A stretch of DNA of 64,000 bases from Guptibacillus hwajinpoensis (GCF_001039475.1 NZ_LELK01000001.1:1809349-1873348), one strand, 5' to 3'. Shown: positions 18,019 through 27,060, counted from the first letter of the stretch. Notes: generated by a model from the sequence alone, not told the origin. Numbers and translations are program-made.

Positions 18019-18086
18019 ACCTCTCACTCCCTTTAGATAGTATATATACGTCCACTATGTCGAAATGTTTCATGCCTAAATAGAAA

Positions 18087-18112
18087 AAACCGCACCTGAT
18101 CAGGTACGGTTT
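18087..18112 (-). terminator. Terminator of the aldo-keto reductase gene
   Basis: AAACCGTACCTGATCAGGTGCGGTTT is a near-perfect palindrome followed by T on the minus strand. Confidence 0.78.
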
Positions 18113-18116
18113 CTCC

Positions 18117-19094
18117 TCACATCTTCGCTACTTTGCGTGATGCTTCATCAATTCTCTTCAATTCTTCTTGTGTTAACTCAAATCCGAGAACTTTCACATT
18201 GTCCTCTGCATGTTTTAACTTCGATGCACCTGGAATCGCAACGACTGTATCTCCGTGAAAATGAATGAGCCAGTTTAGGGCAACCTGGCCTGCGCCAACT
18301 CCATACGAAGCACCAATTTCCTTAAGTAAATTGATTAACGGCAACGTTTTGGCTAATCCTTGAGGCTTGAATTGAGACATGTGCTTTCTTGGTCCAGAAA
18401 GATTCGCAATAAGGTCAGGGTTTTGGTGAAACTTCCCTGTTAGAATGCCTTGCTCAAGTGGAGAGTACGCAATAATGGTAACGCTATGTTGCTTCGCAAG
18501 ATCCATTACGCCGTTCGTTTCTATGCGACGATCCAACAAGCTATATTTCATCTGGTTCGAAGCAAGACTTGCACCGTGTTTGTTTAGTTCTTGAATGGCA
18601 CGATCCATTTTATTTCGGTTGAAATTACTAACACCAATTGCACCAATTTCTCCCTGATTGAAAAGGGACGCCATCTCTTTCATTTCTTTCTCAGGAGAAG
18701 AAAAAGAGAAAGGCTGATGTATTTGATGAAGGTCAATACGTCTACCTTTTAATGCCTTTTTTCTAGTTTCAATCGTTCCTGTAATAGAAGAAGCCGTCCT
18801 TAGGAGTGGCCACCATTTGGTTGCGATTAGCGCCTTGTCCTCAGGGATATCAAGGCGATTCAATGCGCCAGCAAGGGCTTCTTCTGACTTCCCTTTGCCA
18901 TAGGCTTCGGCTGTATCAAACCAATTAATGCCACCATCAAGGCTCATTTTCACGATAGCGTCCATGTCTTTTTCGGATATTGTAGAGAAATAGCTTCCAA
19001 TTAGTCCACTTCCTTGACTAAATTGCCACGTTCCAAGTCCAATAGGTGATATCTTATAGTCCGTTTGACCAAGTTTTCTCACAGTCGTGCACAT
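18117..19094 (-). CDS. Aldo/keto reductase
   Basis: A 325-residue TIM-barrel oxidoreductase. The catalytic tetrad is visible as Asp and Tyr in FDTAEAYGKGKSEEAL, Lys in IATKWWP, and His in IDLHQIHQP. GVSNFNR and AIPGASKLKHAEDNV are the typical NADPH-binding strand segments. It should reduce aldehydes or ketones with NADPH in the cytoplasm. The start is uncertain: ATG at 19094 has AAAGG immediately before it, and an in-frame GTG 12 bases further in is possible. The gene stands alone. Confidence 0.85.
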   Translation of the reverse strand: MCTTVRKLGQTDYKISPIGLGTWQFSQGSGLIGSYFSTISEKDMDAIVKMSLDGGINWFDTAEAYGKGKSEEALAGALNRLDIPEDKALIATKWWPLLRTASSITGTIETRKKALKGRRIDLHQIHQPFSFSSPEKEMKEMASLFNQGEIGAIGVSNFNRNKMDRAIQELNKHGASLASNQMKYSLLDRRIETNGVMDLAKQHSVTIIAYSPLEQGILTGKFHQNPDLIANLSGPRKHMSQFKPQGLAKTLPLINLLKEIGASYGVGAGQVALNWLIHFHGDTVVAIPGASKLKHAEDNVKVLGFELTQEELKRIDEASRKVAKM

Positions 19095-19142
19095 CCTTTA
19101 GTTTGTCTTGGATCAAGTATAGCACTTGAGAAAGGCTACCTT

Positions 19143-19583
19143 CTATTTATCAACACTGCGCTTTAGCTCTTTTTTAAAGGAATAACTAACCCGTTTATAT
19201 GACATCTTCTCTTCGTAAAAACGATGCGCATCTTTTCGTTGAAGCCCAGAAGAAAGTCCTACTGATTCATACCCTCGTTCTTTAGCCCACTCTTCTATGA
19301 AAGAAAGAAGTTTCTTACCGTATCCCTTCGAACGATGCTCGTGACTTGTGACAAGATCGCACACCCAAACAGATCTTCCATTGTAGAGCGTAATCATTGG
19401 TTTAAAACCCGTTACAGCTACGATTCGTTCCTCTTCGTAAAGAGCATAGATGCGGTACATATCTTTTTCACGAGCTTCTTCAACGAGCGCTAGGAATTCG
19501 TTCGTGTCTAGATGCGTTCTGAGTTCTTTCATAACCTGAAAAGCCTCAGCCAACTCTTCTCCGGAAATCATTTCTTTAATCAT
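19143..19583 (-). CDS. GNAT-family N-acetyltransferase
   Basis: A 146-residue protein with the GNAT core. The acetyl-CoA pyrophosphate loop is in [19 protein letters not shown], followed by the C-terminal [17 protein letters not shown] segment. Another ATG lies 24 bases upstream, but GAGAGGTGG is correctly spaced for the ATG at 19583. The acceptor is unknown. Confidence 0.8.
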   Translation of the reverse strand: MIKEMISGEELAEAFQVMKELRTHLDTNEFLALVEEAREKDMYRIYALYEEERIVAVTGFKPMITLYNGRSVWVCDLVTSHEHRSKGYGKKLLSFIEEWAKERGYESVGLSSGLQRKDAHRFYEEKMSYKRVSYSFKKELKRSVDK

Positions 19584-19668
19584 ATGTACGCCACCTCTCC
19601 TCTTCATTTAAACTCGCTACATTCTATCTATTCATTCGCTAGTTACGAAAATGATCCTCTAAAAAAAT

Positions 19669-19892
19669 GCTCCTTTCGTAGAGATTGTTGTTATATTAGT
19701 GCGGTGATTTCCGCTCCAGGATGCTCGCTTTCCGCGGGGCGGGCAGTGAGCCTTCTCGTCGCTAACGCTCCTGCGGGGTCTCACCTGTCCCGCTAGTCCC
19801 GCAGGAGTCGAGCATCCTTCCGCTCCAATCAGCTAAATGTTGTTTTTTATTCAATTATTGATGCAAAGGCAACAATCTATTAGAAAAGAGTC
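19669..19892. repeat. GC-rich palindromic repeat, copy A (224 bp)
   Basis: The copy is bounded by degenerate inverted ends of the type GGCTCTTTTCTAAAAGATTG. The core starts with CCGCTCCAGGATGCTCGC and ends with GCGAGCATCC-type complement at 19814-19832. Inside are TTTCCGCGGGGCGGGC and CTCACCTGTCCCGCTAGTCC, with a CGTCGCTAACGCTCCTG tip. Near-identical copies are at 49559, 50587 and, inverted, 63725. It has no coding potential. Confidence 0.85.
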
Positions 19893-19929
19893 CAAAAAAG
19901 AAAAGTCTGTTCCATCTAGTGGAACAGAC
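19893..19929 (-). terminator. Terminator of the siderophore operon
   Basis: GTCTGTTCC and GGAACAGAC form the stem, followed by a T-rich tail on the minus strand. Confidence 0.8.
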
Positions 19930-19932
19930 CAG

Positions 19933-20745
19933 TCAAGTTGTCACAGCATAATCTAATTCATTACATAATCCATATGGCAAGCATAGGGGCTGACCTGAGC
20001 GCGGATCATAAATGATATCACTTCGTACGCCAAAAACGTCTTCAAGAACGTCTGATTTCATTACTTCCAATGGAGTTCCCTTTTTCTTCACTTTCCCTTT
20101 TTTGATCGCCACCATATGATCAGCATATCGACTAGCATGATTTAGATCATGAACCACCATTACAATCGTTCGTTTCTCCTGAAGGTTTAGCCTTTGGAGG
20201 AGCTCGAGCACTTCAAGCTGATGCGCCATATCTAGAAAAGTTGTCGGCTCATCTAGAAAAAGAATTTTCGTATCCTGCGCAAGCGCCATCGCAATCCATG
20301 CGCGCTGACGTTGACCACCAGAAAGTTGATCAATCGGACGGTTGGCAAACTCTCCAATTCCAGTTTTCTCAATTGCCCAGGCAATCTTCTCTTTATCTTC
20401 TATCGTTAAGGCCTTTAATCCTTTCTGATGTGGAAAGCGACCGTATGTGACAAGCTCAAGCACTGTTAGCCCTTCTGGAGCCGTAGGATTCTGAGGTAGA
20501 ATAGCTAACTCCTTTGCTAGATCGCGTGTTTTCTGCTCATGAATGGCACGTCCATCAAGGTACACCGTTCCGCTTTTAGGCTTCATTAATCTGGAGAGCG
20601 TTTTAAGAATCGTTGATTTTCCTGATCCATTTGCTCCAACAAGAGCGGTTATTTCTCCTTCTGGTATCGTCAGATTTAACTGATCAACAATGATATTCTC
20701 TTGATATCCAATCCTAAGGTCCTCTGTTTGAATCACCGCGCTCAT
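19933..20745 (-). CDS. Siderophore ABC transporter ATPase
   Basis: A 270-residue ATPase of the FecE/FhuC type. It has Walker A GANGSGKST (about 37-45), signature LSGGQRQRAW, Walker B ILFLDEPTTFLD and the H-loop VVHDLNH. It energises the two FecCD-type permeases encoded upstream. It is the last gene of the operon, 10 bp after the flavin reductase gene. Iron-siderophore uptake is inferred from the family and from the Fur box before the binding-protein gene. Confidence 0.92.
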   Translation of the reverse strand: MSAVIQTEDLRIGYQENIIVDQLNLTIPEGEITALVGANGSGKSTILKTLSRLMKPKSGTVYLDGRAIHEQKTRDLAKELAILPQNPTAPEGLTVLELVTYGRFPHQKGLKALTIEDKEKIAWAIEKTGIGEFANRPIDQLSGGQRQRAWIAMALAQDTKILFLDEPTTFLDMAHQLEVLELLQRLNLQEKRTIVMVVHDLNHASRYADHMVAIKKGKVKKKGTPLEVMKSDVLEDVFGVRSDIIYDPRSGQPLCLPYGLCNELDYAVTT

Positions 20746-20754
20746 TCCTTTCGC

Positions 20755-21759
20755 TTATGCTTCTACAAATTCTTTATGATGCGTCGAATACATCGCCATA
20801 GCTTCTGCATCAGGATCGAGAAAGGCTTTTGCACTATTAAGTGCTTTTGGTCCTTCCGCAAGACCTCCGGCAATTAGCGTTAATCGATGTGGATAGGTCA
20901 CGATATCTCCGGCTGCAAAAATGCCAGGAATACTCGTTTCCATTTTCGCATCGGTCACAACCTTTCCATCGCTCGTTGTCATACCCCAATTCTGAATTCC
21001 GCCTAAATCAAGGTCAAAGCCATGGTTCACAAGTAGCGCATCTATTTCAACTTCTTCTTTTTCTCCGGTATCTACATGAGTCAAAACGACTTTCTCTATA
21101 TGATCTTTACCAATCAGGTCCGATACATAGCATGAACATTTAACATGTGTTTCTGAATTGTTCATCTCTGTGATACTACTCTCATGTCCACTAAACGCTT
21201 CGCGTCTGTGAACAATCGTCACTTTTTCTGCAATCGGTTCGAGACGATTCGCCCAATCAATCGCTGAATCGCCTCCTCCAGAAATAAGAACGTGCTTGCC
21301 TCTGAAGTTCTCCACTCGATCAACTGCATAGTGGAGATTCTTCCCTTCAAAATGATTAGCACCAACTATAGGCAACTTCTTCACACCAAGGGTGCCGTGA
21401 CCTATTGCTAGAATCACCGTTTTTGTAAAATGGCGTTGTCCATTGTGACTCGTTAAGACATACGTTCCGTCCTCGGCTCGCTCAAGATCGTCTACTCGTT
21501 CACCGAACACCATTTCGGGACTAAACGTACTAGCCTGTTCTTTAAGTTGCTTAATTAAGTCGCTCCCAGAGATAGCAGGAAGCGCCCCAATATCTCTTAG
21601 AACTTTCTCTGGATAGAAGTAGGTCACTTTTCCACCAACTTGCGGAAGGTATTCAATGACTTTCGTCTTCAGTTCCCGCATACCACTATAAAATGCGGTA
21701 AATAAACCGATAGGACCTCCTCCGATAATCGTCACGTCATACATTTCGTTCTTCTCCAT
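20755..21759 (-). CDS. Ferredoxin-NADP reductase type flavoprotein (YumC/IruO family)
   Basis: A 334-residue FAD/NAD(P) protein of the thioredoxin reductase fold without a redox CxxC. The FAD motif is IIGGGPIGLFTAFYSGM (near residue 10), the NADPH motif is ISGGGDSAIDWAN, and GIFAAGDIVTYPHR is the second FAD contact. B. subtilis YumC is a ferredoxin-NADP reductase, and its staphylococcal relative IruO reduces iron in hydroxamate siderophores. Its place between a siderophore permease and the ATPase, 13 and 10 bp away, points to reductive iron release in the cytoplasm. AGGAGGG precedes the ATG. Confidence 0.85.
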   Translation of the reverse strand: MEKNEMYDVTIIGGGPIGLFTAFYSGMRELKTKVIEYLPQVGGKVTYFYPEKVLRDIGALPAISGSDLIKQLKEQASTFSPEMVFGERVDDLERAEDGTYVLTSHNGQRHFTKTVILAIGHGTLGVKKLPIVGANHFEGKNLHYAVDRVENFRGKHVLISGGGDSAIDWANRLEPIAEKVTIVHRREAFSGHESSITEMNNSETHVKCSCYVSDLIGKDHIEKVVLTHVDTGEKEEVEIDALLVNHGFDLDLGGIQNWGMTTSDGKVVTDAKMETSIPGIFAAGDIVTYPHRLTLIAGGLAEGPKALNSAKAFLDPDAEAMAMYSTHHKEFVEA

Positions 21760-21771
21760 ATCATTACCCTC

Positions 21772-22806
21772 CTAAGCTTTTGCTCTAGCAAGTAAATATA
21801 AAAAGTAAGGTGCGCCTATAATTGCCACCATAATACCAGCGTGAATTTCAGATGGTGCGAGGATAGTTCTGCCAATCGTATCAGCGACTAAAAGGATAAG
21901 GCCACCAGCGAGAGCTGATAATGGTAGAAGGAAACGATGATCATTTCCAACAAATTGGCGTGCAAGATGAGGACCAACAAGTCCAACAAACCCGATTCCA
22001 CCACTTACCGATACGCAGGCTGACGCAAGCGCAACCGATGCACCAAGCAGCAAGAATCGCTCTTTCTCTACTTTCACACCCATTCCAATCGCAAGCTTTT
22101 CACCGAAATTCAATCCATCAAGCATTCTAGCTTTGTAGAAAATGAACGTAAACAACACGATCACCCATGGCACTAACGTGAGCACATGAATCCAAGTTGT
22201 TCCCCATATTTTACCTGCAAGCCAAACGGCTATGAACTGATAATCAAAAGGGTCCATTCGAAGCGTTAGAATTGTAATGAGTGCACTAATACCCGCTGCG
22301 ACCGCGATTCCATTTAGAATCAAACGCTGAGGCATTAACCCTTCTCTTTTACTATAAGAAAGTGCATAGATGACAATCGCCGTTGCACAACCACCAATTA
22401 ATGCAAGGAATGGCATTAAGAGAATAGGCGCATCCGTGGTTTTCGGAAAGAAAGAGATAAACACAACAACCATTAATGCCGCGCCACTATTAATACCGAG
22501 TATCCCAGGATCAGCGAGAGCATTACGAGAAATGCCCTGCAAAATGCAGCCTGATAGAGCAAGCCCAGCACCGACGAGAACGGCGATCACAATTCGAGGC
22601 AAACGAAACTCAAATAGAATCAACGATTGCTGCTCTGTTCCACTTCCTACTAACGTCTTCAATACCTCTAAAGGACTTAATTTGGTTAGTCCAGTGTTAA
22701 GACTAATAAAGAAGGTGACGACGATTAGAAAGAAGAAGATTCCTATAATAAGATAACGATGACGGTTTCTTTTCCGCTGAACATCAAATAAAGAATCAAG
22801 ATTCAT
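21772..22806 (-). CDS. Siderophore ABC permease, FecCD family (second subunit)
   Basis: A 344-residue permease with about ten membrane spans. It shows FecCD motifs such as RLPRIVIAVLVGAGLALSG, NALADPGILGINSGA and GGIGFVGLVGPHLARQFVG near the ATPase-contact loop. Its ATG overlaps the stop of the preceding permease by one base (TAATG), so translation is coupled. It forms a heterodimeric channel with that subunit. Confidence 0.9.
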   Translation of the reverse strand: MNLDSLFDVQRKRNRHRYLIIGIFFFLIVVTFFISLNTGLTKLSPLEVLKTLVGSGTEQQSLILFEFRLPRIVIAVLVGAGLALSGCILQGISRNALADPGILGINSGAALMVVVFISFFPKTTDAPILLMPFLALIGGCATAIVIYALSYSKREGLMPQRLILNGIAVAAGISALITILTLRMDPFDYQFIAVWLAGKIWGTTWIHVLTLVPWVIVLFTFIFYKARMLDGLNFGEKLAIGMGVKVEKERFLLLGASVALASACVSVSGGIGFVGLVGPHLARQFVGNDHRFLLPLSALAGGLILLVADTIGRTILAPSEIHAGIMVAIIGAPYFLYLLARAKA

Positions 22807-23858
22807 TATAGTTCCCTCCCTTCACGCCTCGCCACAAAGAGAAAGAACGGGACACCAACAAGTGCAAATATAGCACCAATTGGCGTTTCATAAGGTGCGT
22901 TTACCAATCTCGCTCCCATGTCAGCGATGATCATGAACAATCCTCCGAGAACAGCTGAACATGGAACAATCCAACGGTAGTCAACACCAACAAGAAACCT
23001 CGCAATATGAGGAATCACGAGCCCTACAAATCCAATCGGACCAACGGCGGATACAGCAGCACCAGCAAGCACAAGTACAACAATAGCGGATAGAGCCTTG
23101 ATTACTTTCGTACGCTGTCCTAGCCCCACTGCGACATCTTCTCCAAGACTTAACAATGAAATCGATTTGGAAAGAAACAGCGCAACAACAAGTGCTATGA
23201 TGATCCAAGGAAGTAGAATTTGAATTTGGGGCCATTTCAGACCTGCCGTTCCTCCAGCAAACCAGAAGGCAAGATCTTGCGAAAGTTGAAAATGAATCGC
23301 AATCCCTTCACTAACCGCTGTGAAAAGAGCACTAACAGCAGCACCAGCAAGCACGAGCCGGACTGGAGAAAGACCATTTCTTGATAATGAGCTGATACCA
23401 AAAACCAGTGTGGCACCAATCCCAGCTCCTATGAATGAAAAAAACATAAGATTGGTATAAGAGAGACCTGGAAAGAAAGCAAAACTGAGGGCAATCATTA
23501 ACGTTGCACCTGCATTCAATCCAAGTAACCCAGAGTCAGCAAGTGGATTACGAGTGACCCCTTGCATGATGGCACCGGCTACAGCAAAACTTGCACCAAT
23601 TAATATGTCAGCAACAGAACGGGGCATCCTAAATTCTCGAATAATCGAATGTTCTGTTGACGTTGGATCAAATTGAAAAACCGCCTGCCAGACCGTCATC
23701 AACTGAATATCCGCAGCACCTAACGCGATTGATAGTCCAAGACTTAGAATGAGAGCCGCACTTCCTGCAACTAGAATGAGCACAGCCGTGATAGGTCTTG
23801 ATTGAACAGCTAGCTGATCTTCTATTTTATTTGCCATCGGCTCAACTTTCTTTAACAT
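22806..23858 (-). CDS. Siderophore ABC permease, FecCD family (first subunit)
   Basis: A 350-residue permease with the same motifs as its neighbour: FRMPRSVADILIGASFAVAG, NPLADSGLLGLNAGA and GPIGFVGLVIPHIARFLVG. An ATG 42 bases upstream is in frame, but AAGGGG lies 7 bases before the ATG at 23858. No Fur box is visible directly upstream. Instead a chimeric repeat (23889-24079) and a terminator separate it from the binding-protein gene. Confidence 0.9.
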   Translation of the reverse strand: MLKKVEPMANKIEDQLAVQSRPITAVLILVAGSAALILSLGLSIALGAADIQLMTVWQAVFQFDPTSTEHSIIREFRMPRSVADILIGASFAVAGAIMQGVTRNPLADSGLLGLNAGATLMIALSFAFFPGLSYTNLMFFSFIGAGIGATLVFGISSLSRNGLSPVRLVLAGAAVSALFTAVSEGIAIHFQLSQDLAFWFAGGTAGLKWPQIQILLPWIIIALVVALFLSKSISLLSLGEDVAVGLGQRTKVIKALSAIVVLVLAGAAVSAVGPIGFVGLVIPHIARFLVGVDYRWIVPCSAVLGGLFMIIADMGARLVNAPYETPIGAIFALVGVPFFLFVARREGREL

Positions 23859-23888
23859 GTGACTACCCCTTAGTTTATGTATTGTAAA

Positions 23889-24079
23889 GGCTCTTTTCAA
23901 AGGCTATGTTAGCTCATATTGTTGATTTCTCGATTTTTGGCTCATTCGAGTGAAAGGTCGCCCTGTGGTGACCAATCGTCTGAGCAAATGAATTTGCTCG
24001 ACAAATATTGAATAAGACCACACTTAGTGATTAGAGCGGAAATTAACCCGCTATAGCAACAATGTTTACGAAAAGAGTC
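23889..24079. repeat. Chimeric repeat: left half cloverleaf family, right half GC-rich family
   Basis: The left end GGCTCTTTTCAAAGGCTATGTTAGC and the sequence to about 24012 match the left part of the cloverleaf element at 27225-27448. From about 24019 the sequence (ACCACACTTAG...GAGCGGAAATTAACCC...GCAACAATG) matches the ends of the GC-rich family, but the core palindrome is missing. Confidence 0.75.
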
Positions 24080-24090
24080 ATTTTAAAAGA

Positions 24091-24114
24091 AACCCCGGCG
24101 CAAAGCGCCAGGAC
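24091..24114 (-). terminator. Terminator after the binding-protein gene
   Basis: CCTGGCGC-TTTG-CGCCGGGG followed by TTTCTTTT on the minus strand. It should separate the binding-protein transcript from the permease genes, wholly or in part. Confidence 0.72.
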
Positions 24115-24117
24115 TTC

Positions 24118-25080
24118 TTATTTTCCTTTTAATTTATCTACGATTAAATCAAGCTGTCCTTCGACTGCAATTGGATCATAGTAATACATGTCCTCGAACT
24201 TCATTTCATAAAGTTGATCATTCTTCACAGCCTCAAGATTCTGCCATAGAGCACTTTCCTTTGTCTCTTTCAACACATCTTGATTATCCTCAGCGGCATA
24301 CTCGGTATAAAACATGTGATCTGCTGCATATTCAGGTAATACTTCTAGTGAAATCTGTTTCCAGTTGTCACCTTCGATTACTTCCTTTTGAATCTTTTCA
24401 GGTGCTTTTAACTGAAGCGCATCATAAATTACTTGACCACCACGGCCGAAGTTATCACCGAAAACGTAGAAATCCTTCGTTTGTACTTCATAAATACCAA
24501 CCGTCTCATCTTCACTAATCACACCGTCTAGTTCTTCACGAGCGGCTGCAGCCTTTTCGTCAAATTGTTCGATCCACCCTTTTGCTTCGGCTTCCTTACC
24601 AACAATTTCTCCCATTGCCGTTACTTCTTCGTCAAGTGAGTCATATGCTCCAAATGGCATAAGAACAGTCGGCGCAATTTTGGAAAGAAGATCATATTGT
24701 TCCTGATCTGTAACGACAATCAAATCTGGATTTAGCGACGTTACTTTCTCAACGGATGGTGGCGTCCCTATATCTTCTATGTCTTTAATTTGTTCTTCAG
24801 CAAGATAAGGATTATCAAGAACAAATTGATCTGGAGCTCCTACTGGCGTAATCCCAAGCGCTAGGAAATAACCAACGTAATCCGTTGCTACAATACGTTC
24901 AGGATTAGTAGGAATTTCGAATTCCTGACCATCCGGCAATGTAAATGTCTTCATATCACTCCCTGAATCATTTTGACCGGATTTACTTTCTCCGTTCGAT
25001 TCTTCATTTGCACATGCTCCTAAAATAAGAACGAACATGAACAATAGAATGAGTTGTGTTTTCATTCTATTTTTTTTCAA
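24118..25080 (-). CDS. Iron-siderophore binding lipoprotein
   Basis: A 320-residue FecB/FhuD-type protein. The lipobox LGAC places Cys23 at the mature N-terminus, and an acidic Ser/Gly linker precedes the two-lobed binding domain (PERIVATDYVGYFLALGITP, LNPDLIVVTDQEQYDLL, WIEQFDEKAAAAREEL). The start appears to be TTG at 25080, with AGGGGG 8 bases before it. A Fur box lies 19-37 bp upstream, so iron starvation should induce it. The siderophore type cannot be told. Confidence 0.9.
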   Translation of the reverse strand: MKKNRMKTQLILLFMFVLILGACANEESNGESKSGQNDSGSDMKTFTLPDGQEFEIPTNPERIVATDYVGYFLALGITPVGAPDQFVLDNPYLAEEQIKDIEDIGTPPSVEKVTSLNPDLIVVTDQEQYDLLSKIAPTVLMPFGAYDSLDEEVTAMGEIVGKEAEAKGWIEQFDEKAAAAREELDGVISEDETVGIYEVQTKDFYVFGDNFGRGGQVIYDALQLKAPEKIQKEVIEGDNWKQISLEVLPEYAADHMFYTEYAAEDNQDVLKETKESALWQNLEAVKNDQLYEMKFEDMYYYDPIAVEGQLDLIVDKLKGK

Positions 25081-25098
25081 TGTATATACCCCCTAAGT

Positions 25099-25117
25099 GA
25101 TATTGAGATTCATTATC
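25099..25117 (-). promoter_or_regulatory. Fur box
   Basis: On the minus strand GATAATGAATCTCAATATC matches 15 of 19 bases of the classical GATAATGATAATCATTATC box. It lies directly before the siderophore-binding lipoprotein gene. Confidence 0.75.
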
Positions 25118-25319
25118 ATTTAGAAGCTTAGCATTATCTCTACTAGTTGTCTATATTCTTTCTAAAAAATAAAATTTAAGGAATACTATAAGAGCGGGTT
25201 GTGGTAGCGTTTTCTTTATAAGATAGAAATATTTTCAAATCAAAAAGTGGTTTATCCTGAAGGTTGTAAGGTTATTAATACTCACATAATCATTTAACGA
25301 TTTTTGTTATAAAGTTTTA

Positions 25320-25336
25320 TGTTAGGTATCCTTACA
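25320..25336 (+). promoter_or_regulatory. GlnR/TnrA box before glnA
   Basis: TGTTA-GGTATCC-TTACA matches the TGTNAN7TNACA consensus exactly. It lies 75 bp before the glutamine synthetase start, so nitrogen control by GlnR or TnrA is expected. Confidence 0.7.
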
Positions 25337-25411
25337 TAAAAACACAATTATCTGTGAATATCATTAGAATGAACACTAACAAAAAAAATTAAAGGTGAGG
25401 TTATTTAATCC

Positions 25412-26734
25412 ATGACTCTAACGAAGAATAGTATTCAACAAGACATCATGAAGGAAGCAAAAGAAAAGAAAGTCGAATTTATTCGCCTTGAATTTACTGA
25501 CATGCTTGGCGAAACGAAAAACGTAGAACTACCAATTGAAGAATTGGAAAGCGTTATGAATAACGAAGCTATGTTTGACAGCTCTTCCATTGCAGGCTTC
25601 TCTGATATTCAGGAAAGTGATATGTACCTTTTCCCTGATCTTGAAACATTTAAAGTTCTTCCAGACGCTGTTGATCAGGATTGTATCGCTCGCTTTGTTT
25701 GTGACATTCATACACCAGATGGCGAGCCATTCGAAGGCGACCCACGCTACATCCTAAAAAGAGCTATGAAAGAAGCGGAAGACATGGGTTATACCGTTAA
25801 CGTTGGTCCAGAGCCTGAATTCTTCCTATTTAAATTAGATAAAGAAGGTTACCCAATTCGTAAAATGAATGACCGTGCTGGTTACTTCGATGCATCACCT
25901 AAAGATAAAGGTGATCAAGTTCGTCGTGATATCGTACGTACGCTTAAGAAATTTGGATTCCAAATGGAAGCTTCCCACCACGAAGTAGCACAGGGACAGC
26001 ATGAAATTAACTTCCGTTTTGATAGTGTTATTAAAGCAGCTGATAACATCCAGACGTTTAAAAACGTTGTAAAAGATGTTGCAACTGGCCATGACTATCA
26101 TGCAACATTTATGCCGAAGCCAATCGCAGGCGAAAACGGATCTGGTATGCATTGCCACCTTTCCCTTTTCACAAATGGCGAAAGTGCATTTTTCGATGAG
26201 AACGATCCCGAAGGCATTTCAACAACAATGAAACAATTTATGGCTGGTATCCTTTCTCATGCAAATGGACTTGCAGCGATTACCAACCCGAACGTTAACT
26301 CTTATAAGCGTCTCGTTCCTGGCTATGAAGCACCTGTAAGTGTTGCTTGGTCTCACTCTAACCGTAGCTGTATGATTCGCGTTCCGACAACTCGTGGAAT
26401 GGGTACTCGTTTCGAAATCCGTAACCCGGATCCAACAGCTAACCCTTACCTAACTCTTGCTGCTGTTATTCACGCAGGACTTGAAGGAATTCGTCATGAG
26501 CTTGATGCTGGAGCACCAGAAACACGTAACTTATATGAAGTATCAACGGAAGACGTTCCAACACTTCCAACGAACTTGAAAGAAGCAATTAAAGCTCTTC
26601 AAGAAGACAAAGTTGTTATGGAAGCACTAGGTGATCACACTTCAAAAGTTTACATTGAAGAAAAAGAAAAAGAATGGATTGAGTACTCTCTGAATGTAAG
26701 TCAGTGGGAAATCGATCGCTATATGAATAAATAA
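25412..26734 (+). CDS. glnA: Type I glutamine synthetase (solo copy)
   Basis: A 440-residue enzyme that makes glutamine from glutamate, ammonia and ATP. Family landmarks are GPEPEFFLFK (metal-binding Glu), EASHHEVAQGQHEI, NGSGMHCHLSLF, NSYKRLVPGYEAP and the C-terminal ANPYLTLAAV. In B. subtilis GlnA, Arg62 in EGFVRIEESD is needed for feedback inhibition. Here the aligned segment is AGFSDIQESD with Asp65 in that place. No glnR precedes the gene, unlike the usual glnRA operon, so it may be a second isoenzyme. An exact GlnR/TnrA box and a strong terminator frame the gene. Confidence 0.9.
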   Translation: MTLTKNSIQQDIMKEAKEKKVEFIRLEFTDMLGETKNVELPIEELESVMNNEAMFDSSSIAGFSDIQESDMYLFPDLETFKVLPDAVDQDCIARFVCDIHTPDGEPFEGDPRYILKRAMKEAEDMGYTVNVGPEPEFFLFKLDKEGYPIRKMNDRAGYFDASPKDKGDQVRRDIVRTLKKFGFQMEASHHEVAQGQHEINFRFDSVIKAADNIQTFKNVVKDVATGHDYHATFMPKPIAGENGSGMHCHLSLFTNGESAFFDENDPEGISTTMKQFMAGILSHANGLAAITNPNVNSYKRLVPGYEAPVSVAWSHSNRSCMIRVPTTRGMGTRFEIRNPDPTANPYLTLAAVIHAGLEGIRHELDAGAPETRNLYEVSTEDVPTLPTNLKEAIKALQEDKVVMEALGDHTSKVYIEEKEKEWIEYSLNVSQWEIDRYMNK

Positions 26735-26737
26735 TAC

Positions 26738-26778
26738 AAATAGAAGAGCTGCCTCAGAATGAGGCAGCTCTTCTATTT
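26738..26778. terminator. Bidirectional terminator after glnA
   Basis: AAATAGAAGAGCTGCCTC pairs with its exact complement across a 5-base loop, with T runs on both strands. It also ends the opposing Spo0E-like gene. Confidence 0.88.
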
Positions 26779-26781
26779 GTT

Positions 26782-26964
26782 CTATATTGGTGATCCATGC
26801 TTTCGTTTGCAGTCTTTAAGCTTCTGGTAAAGAATGATTTTCTCATCTAATCGTTTACTTAGAAGAAGGATTTTACCACTTGAATAATCATCTACTTCTT
26901 TTCCAAGATCATAAAGCACCATTCGCAAATTATTAATTTCATGTTCAAGACGCTGCAATAACAT
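26782..26964 (-). CDS. Spo0E-like aspartyl-phosphate phosphatase
   Basis: A 60-residue two-helix protein. Residues 4-50 form amphipathic helices, and SKRLD (36-40) matches the SxxLD signature of Spo0E-type phosphatases, which remove phosphate from Spo0A and delay sporulation. A longer open frame exists upstream, but AAAGGGAGAGCGCT lies directly before the ATG at 26964. Family members usually have 50-90 residues, so the size fits. Confidence 0.72.
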   Translation of the reverse strand: MLLQRLEHEINNLRMVLYDLGKEVDDYSSGKILLLSKRLDEKIILYQKLKDCKRKHGSPI

Positions 26965-27060
26965 AGCGCTCTCCCTTTTTGTATGTCTTTTTTTTAGAGT
27001 AACACAAAACCCCAGTATTAATTTCATTTTTTTACATTTTACATAGTTTTTTACATTCAA

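Noticed and set aside
19669..19892. GC-rich palindrome as a tRNA-like or rRNA-derived element
   Set aside because: It cannot fold into a tRNA with a proper anticodon arm, and it recurs as an intergenic element with conserved ends.
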